Part shown: positions 1 through 12,200 of the stretch, piece by piece
Layout of the letters: each line of letters opens with the position of its first letter
Numbering within the stretch: position 1 is the first letter of the stretch
From: Brachionus plicatilis
Taxonomy: Eukaryota > Rotifera > Eurotatoria > Ploima > Brachionidae
Assembly (NCBI GenBank): GCA_010279815.1
Contig: QEOQ01000508.1
Span: forward strand, 4,699,939-4,763,938
DNA: 64,000 bases
Direction of reading: 5' to 3'
The notes under the pieces: model-generated
What the model saw: only the letters and a program-made list of their open reading frames with translations
The model's database searches: none
Told to the model about the DNA's origin: nothing
Program-made: the position numbers and the translations under genes

Positions 1-1
1 A

Positions 2-367
2 TTTTTAAAATCAAGTGATTTGTCTAACTTTGTCGCTGAGCTGGAACGGCCTTTTGGAGTTCAGAAACCAAATGAAAAAGCTATAGCTTTGTTAAATTTA
101 CCAATTACTAAAGATGACTTGGTGCATTGTCTGGATGTTTTGCATGGTTTGGCAAAATATGCTTTAAGTGATGTTGAAGAAGATGATGAATTTTATGATA
201 TGCAAACTCGTTTAGATTTGCAATTTTTAAAACATTTCCCTATCCGAAAAGATCATGTTCCCGTAAATTCAACAATGCAGCGCAAGAAACAAGACTTAGC
301 TGCAAGAAAAATACAAAAAGCAATCAAAAACTATGTTATTTCAAAAAGAATCAAAGCAAAAAAATAA
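2..367 (+). CDS. Voltage-gated sodium channel alpha subunit, C-terminal exon (partial)
   Basis: This is the 3' terminal exon of a Nav/para-type sodium channel; the rest lies before the window. The frame is open from base 2 to a TAA at 365-367. The peptide has the cytoplasmic C-terminal domain that follows domain IV of Nav channels: the end of the EF-hand-like region (SDLSNFVAELERPFGVQKPN), then LPITKDDLVHCLDVLHGLAKYAL (compare the LPM..DRIHCLDILFAFTKRVL block of Nav channels), then an IQ-type calmodulin motif (AARKIQKAIKNYVISKR). The HCLD signature distinguishes Nav from Cav. The first Met shown by simple ORF calling is a TTG inside the exon, not a start. A polyadenylation signal AATAAA lies at 409-414. 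The tail after the IQ motif is very short. The gene is convergent with the LRRK gene. Confidence 0.85.
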   Translation, partial: FLKSSDLSNFVAELERPFGVQKPNEKAIALLNLPITKDDLVHCLDVLHGLAKYALSDVEEDDEFYDMQTRLDLQFLKHFPIRKDHVPVNSTMQRKKQDLAARKIQKAIKNYVISKRIKAKK

Positions 368-2037
368 CTTTTATTGATCAAAATTATAAATTTTATTTAA
401 AATCATGTAATAAAATATTTTTTAATCTTTTTTTTTTTGACTCTTTTTAAAATGAACATGTCAAAATGTTTTGCTGAAAATTATAAATTAAATATTTTTT
501 TTAGAAAAGAGTCTATTTTTGTTTCAGACCCGTATATTTTATTTTTCATTTTATGCTCTTAATGTCTTTTAATACTTTTTAAGCGTCTTGACTTGAAATT
601 CACTAAGACATCTCTCTATATCCGGATTAAACATAAAAATAAATGAATTATTTGAAAGATTTTAATCTTGAATTTGAACGCAGCATCGAATTTCAAAAAT
701 TCTAAGTTATCGTCGCGTTCAAAACTAAAAATTATACACAAGTACTACACTAAAGATAATATAGCTATACCGGGTTTGTGCTAAAAAAATTGACTTTGTT
801 TATTTTTTAACACTAGAACCACCAAAACGAGTCATTTTGACTCGTTATCAAAAATAAAGAATAAATCATATATTTTATGGCATGTGCTAATTCATTAACT
901 AAAATTACTGATTTTTTACCAATTTTACTAGATGAATATAAAAATGACTTACATTTCATAAAATTACTTAGTTAATTTAAAAATGTGAATTTATTTTAAA
1001 AATCAAGTTTGATGCTAATTTTTTTAATATTTAATTAAATTTAAAAAAAAAAGTTTTTTTATTCAACTTTTTTTAAATTTTTTTTATCGTTTGCCTCTTT
1101 ATGAACCAAATTGTAATAAGCAAAGAATTATTGAGATCATAATTAGAAACAAGATTACAGAACTCACATTTTTCATCAAAATTTTTTACACTGAAAGATC
1201 TAGATTTAAATTTATATCTTTTTAGACAAAGAAAAAATAATAATGTAAATCTACACTTTATTGAGTTTATTAAAATGTTTCCAAAATTTGACATAGATTA
1301 CATCTATAATTTTCTTAATTATGTAAAATACAAAAAAATAATAACCTAAAATAATGTCAAATCACCTTTCTCTCTCCTTTTCTTTCTTCTTATTCTATTT
1401 TATACTATTTATTTAAATTTATAAATTAAAACAGTTTGATTTATATTAAAAATTTATTTAATTTTTTTTTATTTTTTATTTTTAATAAATGAGTGTGTTC
1501 ACCATGTTCGCATGAAAGACTAATGTCTGCTCTGAACACATTGAAAAAAAAAAAAAAGATCACAGAACTCACATTTTTCATCAAAATTTAAACCATAATA
1601 TTCTTAATTATCCAAATATTGTTCTAATTTAAAAAAAAAATCTAATTGTACAAAACATCCTTCTCTGGCTTAAAAAGATTCTCAAAATCGAGTTAAACGT
1701 CTATCTGCTGATTTTTAGTTTTATTTTTGATGATTTAAAATTTAAGTTAATAAAAAAAACTTAAAAAAATACTGCAACATAGTACAACATACTTTATTGC
1801 ACCTTTTCTACCTGAAATAATTAAAAAATTCTGTAATTGTAAAGGACTAGGAAAAATATTATCTTTAATAGAATGCAAAACATTTTTTTAAATCAATTAG
1901 AAATTGATTTATTCAATAATATTTTTTTTGTTATTTGAATTTTTATTATAAATATTAATTTTGTTTTCATAATTTTTTTTAAATTTTAAAATAGAACATT
2001 TTACGAATCAAATGGTTTTTATTTAAATGAATTATTG
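368..2037. other. Intergenic AT-rich DNA, 3' of Nav, with one short direct repeat
   Basis: I see no gene here. A roughly 32-bp sequence (core ACAGAACTCACATTTTTCAT) occurs at 1154-1188 and again at 1559-1590. Between the copies is a small hairpin-prone stretch (TGTGTTCA at about 1495, TGAACACA at about 1532). The 73-aa open frame at 1073-1294 has no family features and is low-complexity AT sequence. Confidence 0.5.
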
Positions 2038-2813
2038 GGTCATGTCCAGAATGTGATCATTTTGATCCAAATATATTAAGTTTCCTCTTTGTGATAAAAA
2101 ATTGATCACATAAAAATTTTTTTTTTCACCAAAATTTTTTTTGATCACATAAAAATTTTTTTGATCACAAGTAATTTTTTATTTTGAAATCAAAAATTTT
2201 TTCATTCTAGAAATTTCAAAATTTTAAAATTATGTTAATATTGAATGAAATAAAAAAACAAAAAAAATTGCAACTCACCATATTAAACTATAAGTTTTTG
2301 AAATATATAGTACGATTTAAAAACCGTAAAAGAAAAGGCAGTTTTTACAAAGAAATTGCTTTGGTCCCAGTAGAATCGTCCGATGCAGCTTAGTTGCAAA
2401 AAAAGCATTAAGCAAACAGTCAAATCCGGAAGAATGTAGCATTTGTGGTGAATTTATAAAAAATGAAAAGGGTGTTAAATTGCACATGGCAAGTTTTTTT
2501 TTCTATTTTACATTTTTAGAATTAATTGCATAATTAAATTTCAAATTTTAACATGCTTAAGTATTGAGTTTAAATTAAACAACGAAATTTCAAAATTTCA
2601 AATAAGTTAAATGTCAAAAAAACACAAAGAATAATTTAGATGTTGATTTGATTATTTAATTTTATTTTATTGAAAATTGTTAATAAAGTTAAATATATTT
2701 TAAAAAATTTCCTGATCACCAAAAAAAAATTATTTTTATTTTTTCATAAGTTAGAGGCTTTTTTGATCACGAAATATGTGAAATTGATCTCTGATCACAT
2801 TCTTGACATTACC
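2038..2813. mobile_element. Candidate DNA transposon with terminal inverted repeats
   Basis: The ends 2038-2059 and 2792-2813 are inverted repeats matching at 20 of 22 positions (GGTcATGTCcAGAATGTGATCA type). Sub-terminal copies of TGATCACA recur inside both ends (about 2100-2170 and 2705-2800). The interior holds a short open frame on the + strand at about 2330-2490 containing half of a C2H2-like finger. I could not find a convincing target-site duplication, so the superfamily is unknown. Confidence 0.55.
2335..2490 (+). pseudogene. Short coding remnant with a C2H2/BED-like finger half
   Basis: One frame reads ...PSRIVRCSLVAKKALSKQ... followed by CSICGEFIKNEKGVKLHMA. The spacing C-x2-C-x12-H is that of a classical zinc finger; the second His is missing, because the frame leaves coding sequence at the next bases, where a splice donor (A/GT) or decay is possible. 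It sits inside an element with inverted termini, so it is most likely a piece of a transposon-encoded DNA-binding protein. No start codon or stop-defined complete ORF can be assigned. Confidence 0.35.
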
Positions 2814-3290
2814 AGGGTTAGGAAAACGAAATAAAAAAAATATTCGAATATAAACAAAAAACTTCGAAATTATTTTTAATTTTGATTAATAATTAATTAA
2901 GAAATGATTTCGAAACTATAAATTTTAATGTCGAATTAATAAAATATTGGAGATTTTACGACTTAATACTATAAACTACGGTGTAAGTCAAAAATTTAAC
3001 CATTTATATTTGTTCAATAAAATATTAAACTACTAAATTTTTTCTGAAAATCAAACCGGTTTTCTATCTGTTTGGTTAAGAATTTTTTAATAGGAAAAAA
3101 AATTCAGTTCTTAATTAGAGATTTTTAGATTGATTTGCAATTCAAATAAAAAAACTATAACTAAAATAATTTTTATTTACAAATTCTTATTATAAAATAA
3201 CATTTAGTTTATTAAATATTGAAATGACTTATATACTGTTTTAAATTATCGGAAATTTAAAAACAATTAAATTTTAAAAAATTGATTATT
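2814..3290. other. 3' flank of the LRRK gene
   Basis: AT-rich sequence without coding signal. A reverse-strand AATAAA (TTTATT at 3172-3177) lies about 115 nt past the LRRK stop codon and is the likely polyadenylation signal for that gene. Confidence 0.4.
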
Positions 3291-6200
3291 TTAATCATGA
3301 TTGCAATTCCAAGCATTTAATATTAAACAATTTGCATAATTTTGTAAAGCATCAGTGCGGTATTTTCGGTTTGATAAATAAACATCTTCGTGTATTGGCG
3401 CCAAAGCACGTCCCATACTCAACAGCATATTTTGTGTCTTTTTCACTTGGCTTGTCATATTTTGTTTGTTGTATTTGCTCCAAATATTCAACCTGGTTTC
3501 GAACTGAATTGAGCACAACTTGTACAATTGATGAACATGCGAAGAAAAAACTTGTAAGGGTGTTAATGTAAGTCTTTTGAGAACCAGCACTGTTCCATTG
3601 TTAATGGCACAAAAAAGATAAGAATTTAAAAATTCTATATCAACTATTCTGAAATCTCTTCTGTCAACTGTTTTATCTCCGTCTTCAAAAGATTTCTTAC
3701 AATTATATGCGCTCATTATTTTCTTGGATACATAATTCCACAAGTAGATGGTTGAGCCTGGGAAAACATATGACCAGAGAAAAAAAGAATCCATTTGTGT
3801 TGTTTTCAATAATATAACATTTATATCTTTATTGCCACTTGTGGAATCTGGCTCAAAAGAAAAATTAAATTGGCCATTTTTATCAAACGGTGATGATGTC
3901 ATGTTCGAATTGGTGACATAATGATGGCTTGCTGTGTGCAAATATGAATTTGTTATTTTCATAAATTTAATAGAGTATATGAAAACCTCTGAGTTTGAGC
4001 TGCCGAGCCAGAGATCATATATGCGATTATCGCTGCGACTTGGAATAAGCAAAGTGGAGTAGCATTCTATTCCAAGTTCTTGTATAAAATATTTAAATTC
4101 ACAATTATTCTCTTTGGAAGTTTCGTTTAAATACAAATAAATAATCATTCCTTTTGAAGTTACTAAAATGACTTGTTTGGAAGGTTCAATTGGATGAAGC
4201 ATGACAATTTTACCGCTAGTCTCTGGATTTATGTCCAAAATGTACTGATTTAATTTTTTGTATGTTTTACAGCTTAATAAAATAAAATAAAAGTTTTTAA
4301 ATTTTTTTTAATTCTATGCCTGTATCGAGAAATAGATTCTTTTCAATTAAGTAAATATTAATAGAAGTTTTGATCTGATTAAAAAAGAAGATGAAAAAAT
4401 TTCTTCTAAATTAAAAACAAAATTAATTTTTTTATGAAGTCTGGACCTTGACTAAAGACATTTTTTTGGTTTATTATTGCAAGAGAAATTGATTAATTTC
4501 GATTAGATATATATTCATTTTTGATAAAAACAAGTTTTTTTTTTTTTCAAATTATTTTTTTTTCTTGATTTTAATGTCAAAGTCAGCCATTGACTTTTTT
4601 TTTGATATCCAATTCCTGGATTAAATGCTACAAACGATATAAAAACCAGAGCAGATCAGTCACACACTACTGTAAATATTTGTTTTTTAACGTCGCACTA
4701 AATGCCCAAGAATTTAATTTTGGTGCCTTAAAAATAGTTCATTCGACTTACTAAAAAATCAAAATTGAAAATTTCGTCATTAAGCTGGCTTCCGGTTGCA
4801 TAGATTTTCATCTTTGCTATCTTAAACCTTGAAAAATTCAATTTTTTTAAGGCACCAAAACCAAATTCTTGGGCATTTAGTGCGATTTTAAAAAAACAAA
4901 TATTTACAGTAATTGATGCTTTAGCAAGTTCAGCAATCTTTTTCATTAATAAAATTAAATTTCGATTTTTTTTATTCCTATATTTTTTAAATAGAAGTTG
5001 TGAATTTTAGTACACGAATAAAATAATTAAAATTTTCCATTCTTGTTTTGTTGGCAAATTGAAGTTTGAGATCAAGATCAAAAGATCAAAATATAAATTG
5101 AAATATTTTTTTTTTAATAATAGAGAAAAAATGAATATTTTCCAAAGCAATTACTTGACATGTCATGTCAAGTTTATTTTAAAATTTAAAATTTAAAAAT
5201 GTCCTTCTTTATTGAACATTAATAGGTTTAAATATTTAAATTGATTTTAATGAAAACTTACTTTTAAAGGCAAAAATATTAACAGTTTTAAAATTTTGAA
5301 TTTATTATAGTAGAAAAATTAAATTATTTCAGTTTGAATGAATGGAAATATAAGTTATAAATTTGAATTTATGAATTAACTTAACCTGAATTATTTAAAT
5401 TATTGATTGTTTTTGTTAAATAAATTCGAGATCAATCATTTTGATGTTAATTTGATAATGAACCATTATTAGACATAACATGTCTAGTAATGTTTAGTAT
5501 TTATTTCTTAAAAATTATTAGATTAATTAAGTTTTAAAATTTTAAATGATCGTTTTGATCTTAAAATTTGATCTGAAACTTCAATTTGCCGTTTTGTTTT
5601 ATTTTTTTCGAATTTCAGGATGCAAATTATTCAAATCTCATTTTTAAACTAATGTTTGGTTCAAAAAAAAATTACTCTTTCTAAAAACCAAAAAATTTAT
5701 ATTAATAAAAATACAATACTAACCAGTAAATGAAAATAGACTTGTTGGAGTCAATAAACCACATTTGGTTTGCTTTTTCCAAGTGACAACATGCTTCAAC
5801 AGTATTATTGGACAAATTTATTATTTTTCTATTTGTGCAATTTAATTTATTTTCATAAGTTAATATTTCTACTTGGGTGACAGATTCTTCTTTATTGCTA
5901 ACTACCCAAACATCGACCAAATCTTCCTCTTCAATTTCTTCCAAATCACTATCATCATCATCATCGTTTCTATCCTCCACTTCAAAATCATCATTCTCTT
6001 GGTTAACACAAGTCAAAATCAATGGCGCCTCTTTATAGTCTTCTAGTATAGTCACGTCCATCAGATGACTGAACTCATAAGATTTAGTGTACTTGAATAT
6101 TTGTTCGGCAGTTGGCCGATCATTTGGATTATCCAGCCAGCAAAGACACATCAAATCAAGCATAAGACTTGGATAGGTCAAGTCTTGGGTCTTAACAAGT

Positions 6201-9200
6201 GGTCTTCCTCCGTTCAGCACAATATCTTTTATTTGCTCTTGGCCTTCATATGGATGCTTTAAAGTTATCAATTCATATAGAACCATTGCAAACGAAAAGC
6301 AATCGACCTTTTCGGAGTAGCTCTCTTCGCCATTGTATTTGAGTATTTCAGGCGCCATGAAACCTGGAGTGCCAGCAAAACCCTTTGTTCCAGTCGGTAA
6401 AACACACCGACTTATTGAATAATCTGCTAGTTTTATTTGAGTCTCTAGATTCGAGCTCAATTGGTCGGGTAGAGGAAATTTCCATACTAGCACATTGTCA
6501 GCTTTTAGATCTCGGTAGATTATTTTGTTTGAATGTAAATAGACCAAGCAAGAGCTTATTTGCACACAAACTTGCTGTATTACACAGGGATTTAGTTTTT
6601 GGGACTTTTTTTTGTAAGCTTGGATGAGATCTTTCAAATTGCCAAAGGGTGCTAGTTCTAAAATGATTGCCAATGGCCGAATGCAAAGTCCCATCATAGA
6701 AACAATGTTTTCGTGTTTTAAGCTTGACAGAATGGCTATTTCTTGTCGGGCTATTGAATAAGCTTTGGAGGCAAGTCGAATAGACTTGCGATGGTTCCAA
6801 AAATTTGACGAATTTTTGGTCAATGGTTTTTGTTCACTAGTGTCTTCAGGCAGACCTGGTCTAGTGCTTAAAGATTCCAAAATTTTTACAGCTACTTGAA
6901 CTTGTTGTTGGTTCATGTAGGACGTGATTAGTGAGCCGCTAAAAACCGAACCAAATGATCCTCTTCCTAAAAGTTTTTCAATTTTCAAATTTTGCTGTGT
7001 TATCAAATATTTTTGCTCAATGTCCTCGAAAGCTAAATCAGGTGCCACCTCACTGGCTATTTGTTCACCATGTTTGACACAAATTAATTTTGAATTTTTT
7101 AATACTGAGTAGCAAATATCATCTAGCATAAAGCAATAGATCCATTGCATTTCATCGAACAGCTTCAGTTTTTCAAGCTCTTCTTGGTCTTAAAAATTAA
7201 ATTTAAATTAATTTAACTTTTTCAAATTGTGCTTAAAATCATAAATCAAGAGATCAATTGATAAAGAAATTAGAAATTTTTCACAAAATTATTTAACACT
7301 CAAAAGTTTATTTTCTAATTTTTTTAATTAATTTTAAAATTTAAGTTTTTTATTTTATATACTTACAAATAAAATTTTTTTCTAAATAAAATAAGATTTT
7401 TTTCCTGAAACTCACATAAAACAAAGTCTTCGATTTTTATCCATTGAGACATTTTAATATAAAACTGACTCAAGTTTTCTATCTTTTATTCTAAATGACA
7501 CCTATCTCTTGAAATTTTCTTGTTTTTTTGATTATGCAAATTCTAGTGATGAAATCGAATTCAGATATTCGATACCATATTGAAGTTAGTGAAGTTTAAA
7601 ATTAATATTATGAAGCTCTAAAAAATAATTAATAATTATTAATTCAAAGAGCTGGTAATTGAAAATATTGTAAATTTCAAATACAAATTGAATGGTAATT
7701 CCTTTATTTTTTGATAAATATTGCAACATACTTTTTTGCATCCTTTTTCCTAAAATAAATTTTTATTTTCAGCTTTTTTTAAGTAAATCTAATCAATAAT
7801 ATAAATAAATCTTATTGATCCTTTTTGTCTCTTTTTACATGAGAAAAATTATCTTAGGTAAAAAGGCTATTGCTTTATTTTTTTTAAGGTATATATTATA
7901 GACTTTTATTAACTTTAATATTAATTTATCAAAAAATGAAGAATATTTTTCAATATTTTATAATTTTCTTTATTGGGAAAAATTAATCCCAAGAATTGGA
8001 AATTCAAATTTAACATAGTATGTTAAATCAAAAAATGTATCTCTGCATTATATTTTTAAATAAATACTTTATTAAATAGTTTTAGTTTGATTTGATCATT
8101 TTGAGCATCAAAAATGGATCTTAAACTTCAAATTACCTAATTTAGCGTAATTTTACGAAATTTATTGCAAAATTAAATTTCTTTACTTAAAATAACGTTA
8201 ATTTACGTAAATTATCGCCAATTCCTCAAAGCAAATCACGACTGTATCTTGAAAATTTTTTATTTTGTCAAACATTGTTTGCTTGAAAATTTACTCTATG
8301 TCTTTGCATTAAATTTTAAAATTAAAAATCAAAAAATAAAAAGATCTTGAAAATTTGACCATAAACTTTAATTTGACGTGATGCTATGATTTAATAACTA
8401 ATCAAATTTACAGAAATAGCTAGATTTTTTTTTTTTTAGATTTTATTATTTAAAGCTTTTTTATTTGTTTTGAAGGCAAAATGAAAATAATTTTACATTT
8501 TTACATTTTTACATTTTTAGATTTTTTGTGCAATATTTCAGAAAATAAAAAAAACTCTTCCAATTTATTTAGTTACCAAAATTAAAAATAAAAATTCAAT
8601 GAAATTTTGCACAAAAAATCTAAAAATATGAAAATGTAAAAATGTAAAATTTTCTACATTTTTCCGTTTTGAAAGTCAATTTGATTTAAAAAAAAAATGA
8701 CAGAAAAAGACTCGCTTACCTAGTTCATCAATGTATTGGGATGGCTTTGAGTTGAGGCCAGATACATTGAATTGGTGTACACATTGTCGACAAGGCGCAA
8801 GTCTAGTGACCAAATAATCTCCCTTAGAGTCCTGCATAAATCTTGTTCCCAAATCTGGATACCAATCTTCCAATAGCGAATCAATAATTTCAATAATCAA
8901 AGCAAACAATTTGGCTATTATTTGTCCATTTAGTTTTATGTTAATCAACACATCCTCATTCTCATTATTTGCGCTGGAAATTTTACAAATTTTAAAACTG
9001 GTCAAGCTAGCATAACATTCTATAAATGAACAAAATTGCTTGTTGATAGTCTTAAGTTTTAGCTCATTCTCACAATCTTTGAACAAAATAGAATTTTGAA
9101 TAAACAAATTTTTTTTAGCCGATGATTGTTCCAAGTCAATCAAAGGGTCTTGGATTATTTCTTTGATTCTAAACAATGTGAAGTCCATGTACTTGAGCTC

Positions 9201-12200
9201 GAGGCCAGTCTGCCAACATTTCCATTCAGCTTCTTGGCTCAAAAATTCAACCAATTTAAAGTCTAGCTTTTCGCACTGCTCGATTTCGATCAGGTCGAGC
9301 AAACTGTCTTTAAGGAACGAATCGCATAGGATTCTAACTATTAGACGACTGAAAAACCCGCTTGGCAAATAAGTCAGAGTGTAAAGGCGCCGAAGCGATT
9401 CGCTTTCGTCCACAGCTCGGCATTCGTACAAAAATTCCAAGTTTAACTTGTTTGCCAATACGTTCTGTGAGTAGGAATTGACTAGTTTGATGCCTGAGTA
9501 CAATTGATTTGATATTTCAAAAGAGCCAGAATATGAGGTCGATTGAACCAAATTGTTCATGTTTAGAATGGAATTTAGCTTTTGTTTGGACATTATGTTT
9601 ATGCGTATATCTTGATTTGAGTATTTGAGCATTGGTTCGGATGGCAGAAGACTTGGAATTAGCAAGTGTTCGTTGTCCCATGTGAGAGCTAGTTCAAATT
9701 TTGCCAGCAAATCGGTAATATAGCTCATGATCTCTTCGCTTTCGGAGCTTAGCTTTTTCGAGCCTTTAAACAAAACCTGCAAGTCGTTTATTTTCATAAT
9801 TCCTTTGGCAGCAAACGGGTTTATTTCCCTGATGGCCACTACAGTACTCAAGACATCGCAAAGCCACTGCGGGTTCAAGAAAAACAAATCATTCAAACCC
9901 ACGTCATTGTAATGAATGAGAATTCCATTGTCGTGCAAAAATTGGGTGGCCTGCAAAATTTCGCTGTTATCTCTGAATCGGATGGCTAATTTTCCGTGGT
10001 CTTCGTCCGGGTACAGATAGTTGATAGCCTCCTGAATCTGAGTCAGATATTCGGAGCTTCTAAGAACTGGGTTTTGTGACTGAGAGCGGAGCTTTTTTGC
10101 CACTAGATAAACACACTCTTCGAGAGCGATGTAGGTAGAGGGGATTTTTTGTTCCAATAAAAGCTGATCCTTGGTTCCGGGAACTTTCATTTGAGCTACC
10201 ACATCGTAGATCAGTCTGGCCAAAAGTTTGATGTTATGACCGGTTTTGGAACTTATTTCTATTGAGGCAAATATTGGCGGATAAGCGGCAGAGGTTGTTT
10301 CCGAATCTGAATTGGGCAGTATGAACTTTTCGTATATTTTTCTCTGTAAACTATTGCTTATGTCTTTAAAGTTTTTAAGTCTTGATAATTGATCTTGGTG
10401 TGTACCTTTTTGTTTTAAATTTATTAATTTTAAATGTAAAGACATAGGTAGAGCAAAACACATAGGATATAGTAATTCAGGGTTGAACCGTTAATAGGGT
10501 AAAACCGTGAATTCTTCTTTGAATGACTATAACTTTTCTTTGAAAAAAAATTTTTCTATTAAGTAAAAAAAAGAATATAAAGAACGTCTTTGTTAATAAA
10601 AATGACCAATAAAAAAGAATTTTTTATTTTTTTTTATTTCATTTAAGCGACTAATCTTCGCTACTTAATAGAAAATGCCGATCCTCAAAAAAAAACTTTC
10701 TTGATAATTGGTAAAAATTTGAACAAAGAACACTGTTATATGTATTTTTTAATGCTGATTACGAATTTCTTATTGAAAAATTCAAAAACTTAACCGATTT
10801 TCTGTTATTTCAAAATAAAATAAGTTTAAGAAAAAAATGGGATTGGGGTTAAACCGTTAATTTCATTTATTGCAATAAATAGTGAGAATTTTCTATTTGT
10901 TGGATATTTAAAAAAAAACTTTTTGAAAATGCCCAGAAGTAACTTCCAAAAAACCCAAAAAGCTTATAGCGAACAAACTTTACAAATAGCCATTGCCGAA
11001 ATTGAAGCAAAAAAATAAAACAAACATCAAGCTTCTATGCGCTTTAACATTCCATACATTCAGCAAATAAAGAGAAAACGTCAACAAAAAACGAGGATTA
11101 AAAGAAAGTACGGTGAAGTTTTGACTGAGAATCAAATTTCGAAACAATTAGAAGATGAAAAGGCAAAAAAGTTGAACAAAAAGAGGAAAGTGAATAGTCA
11201 GTGATGAAGAAGATGAAGAAGAGTCTGAAATTGAAATATCTCCACTGAACGAAAAATCTTTTTTGCGTCCCCTAAAATAGTATAAAATTTTAACTAATAG
11301 AAAAAGACAAATTGATTAATTGACAAATGGAATAATTAATGTGTTTATTTAATATTTTGATAAATGCAAAAATAAAGTTACATCCTCTAAGTCTATTTTA
11401 AGTAAAAAAAATTCTAAACTATGTCCTCTTCGTCAGAACTGTCAACTAAGTCTTCATCCTCATCATCACTATCTGGCTCAGGCTCTTTTTCATCTGAATT
11501 TTGTTCTTTTCGTTTACTTCTAAAGCTGAACAATGGCAAAACGTTCTTTATGTAAACATCAACGTCAATACTATTCGAGTCTAACATCTTTTTGTAAATT
11601 TTCAGCTCAGTATCCTAACGTATTCTTTTTTAGTCTCATTGAAAAGTATACTTTTTTCACTAGCGAAAAAAGTATCATTTTGGTTTAGTGAAAAAAGTAG
11701 TATCTACGCTTTGTACCACCCAAATAAAGTATATGCAATACCTCTGCAATTTTATTTTAATAATTTTCTAATACATTTAGTGCTTTGCAGACTTGCAGAG
11801 TTTTTGCTGAGACTTTATTTGAGTGATACAAAATTTGTATCAGCTGATACATTTTTCAGAACAATTTTTAGACTCATAGTAAAAAAGTTTTTTCGTTTTA
11901 AGATTTTTGTTTTTGTTCTTTGATGCAAAATTCACTATGCCATTTTTTTGGGTGAGGTAGAATAAAAACATATAATCAATTTTAAAATTTTAACTTGTAT
12001 AATGAAAGAAAAAAAACTTTGATGTTCTAGATAAATAAAGTAAAAAAACAAAAGTTCTTGGAAAAGCTGGTAATTGGCTGGTAAGATCTTGGAAAAGTTA
12101 TGCTGTTGATGGGGAAGGAGGAAGCTGCTGCTCTGGAAAATATAAAAATTTCGAAAATATCAAAATATTATTAATATAAATTTTCATTTTTTAGAAAGCA

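Larger units (their letters stand above)
4245..5719 (-). other. LRRK intron 6: foldback repeat plus an 8-bp-TSD transposon
   Basis: This intron separates the kinase exon from the last WD40-like exon. It contains a long inverted repeat (4668-4733 with 4844-4910) and a 538-bp TIR element (5053-5590). The 72-aa frame at 4728-4946 is an accident of the inverted repeat. No exon-like sequence was found between them. Confidence 0.6.

Noticed and set aside
1073..1294. 73-aa reverse frame near Nav
   Set aside because: AT-rich, no family features, no splice or promoter context.
4728..4946. 72-aa reverse frame in LRRK intron 6
   Set aside because: Lies on one arm of a foldback repeat; not conserved-looking coding sequence.
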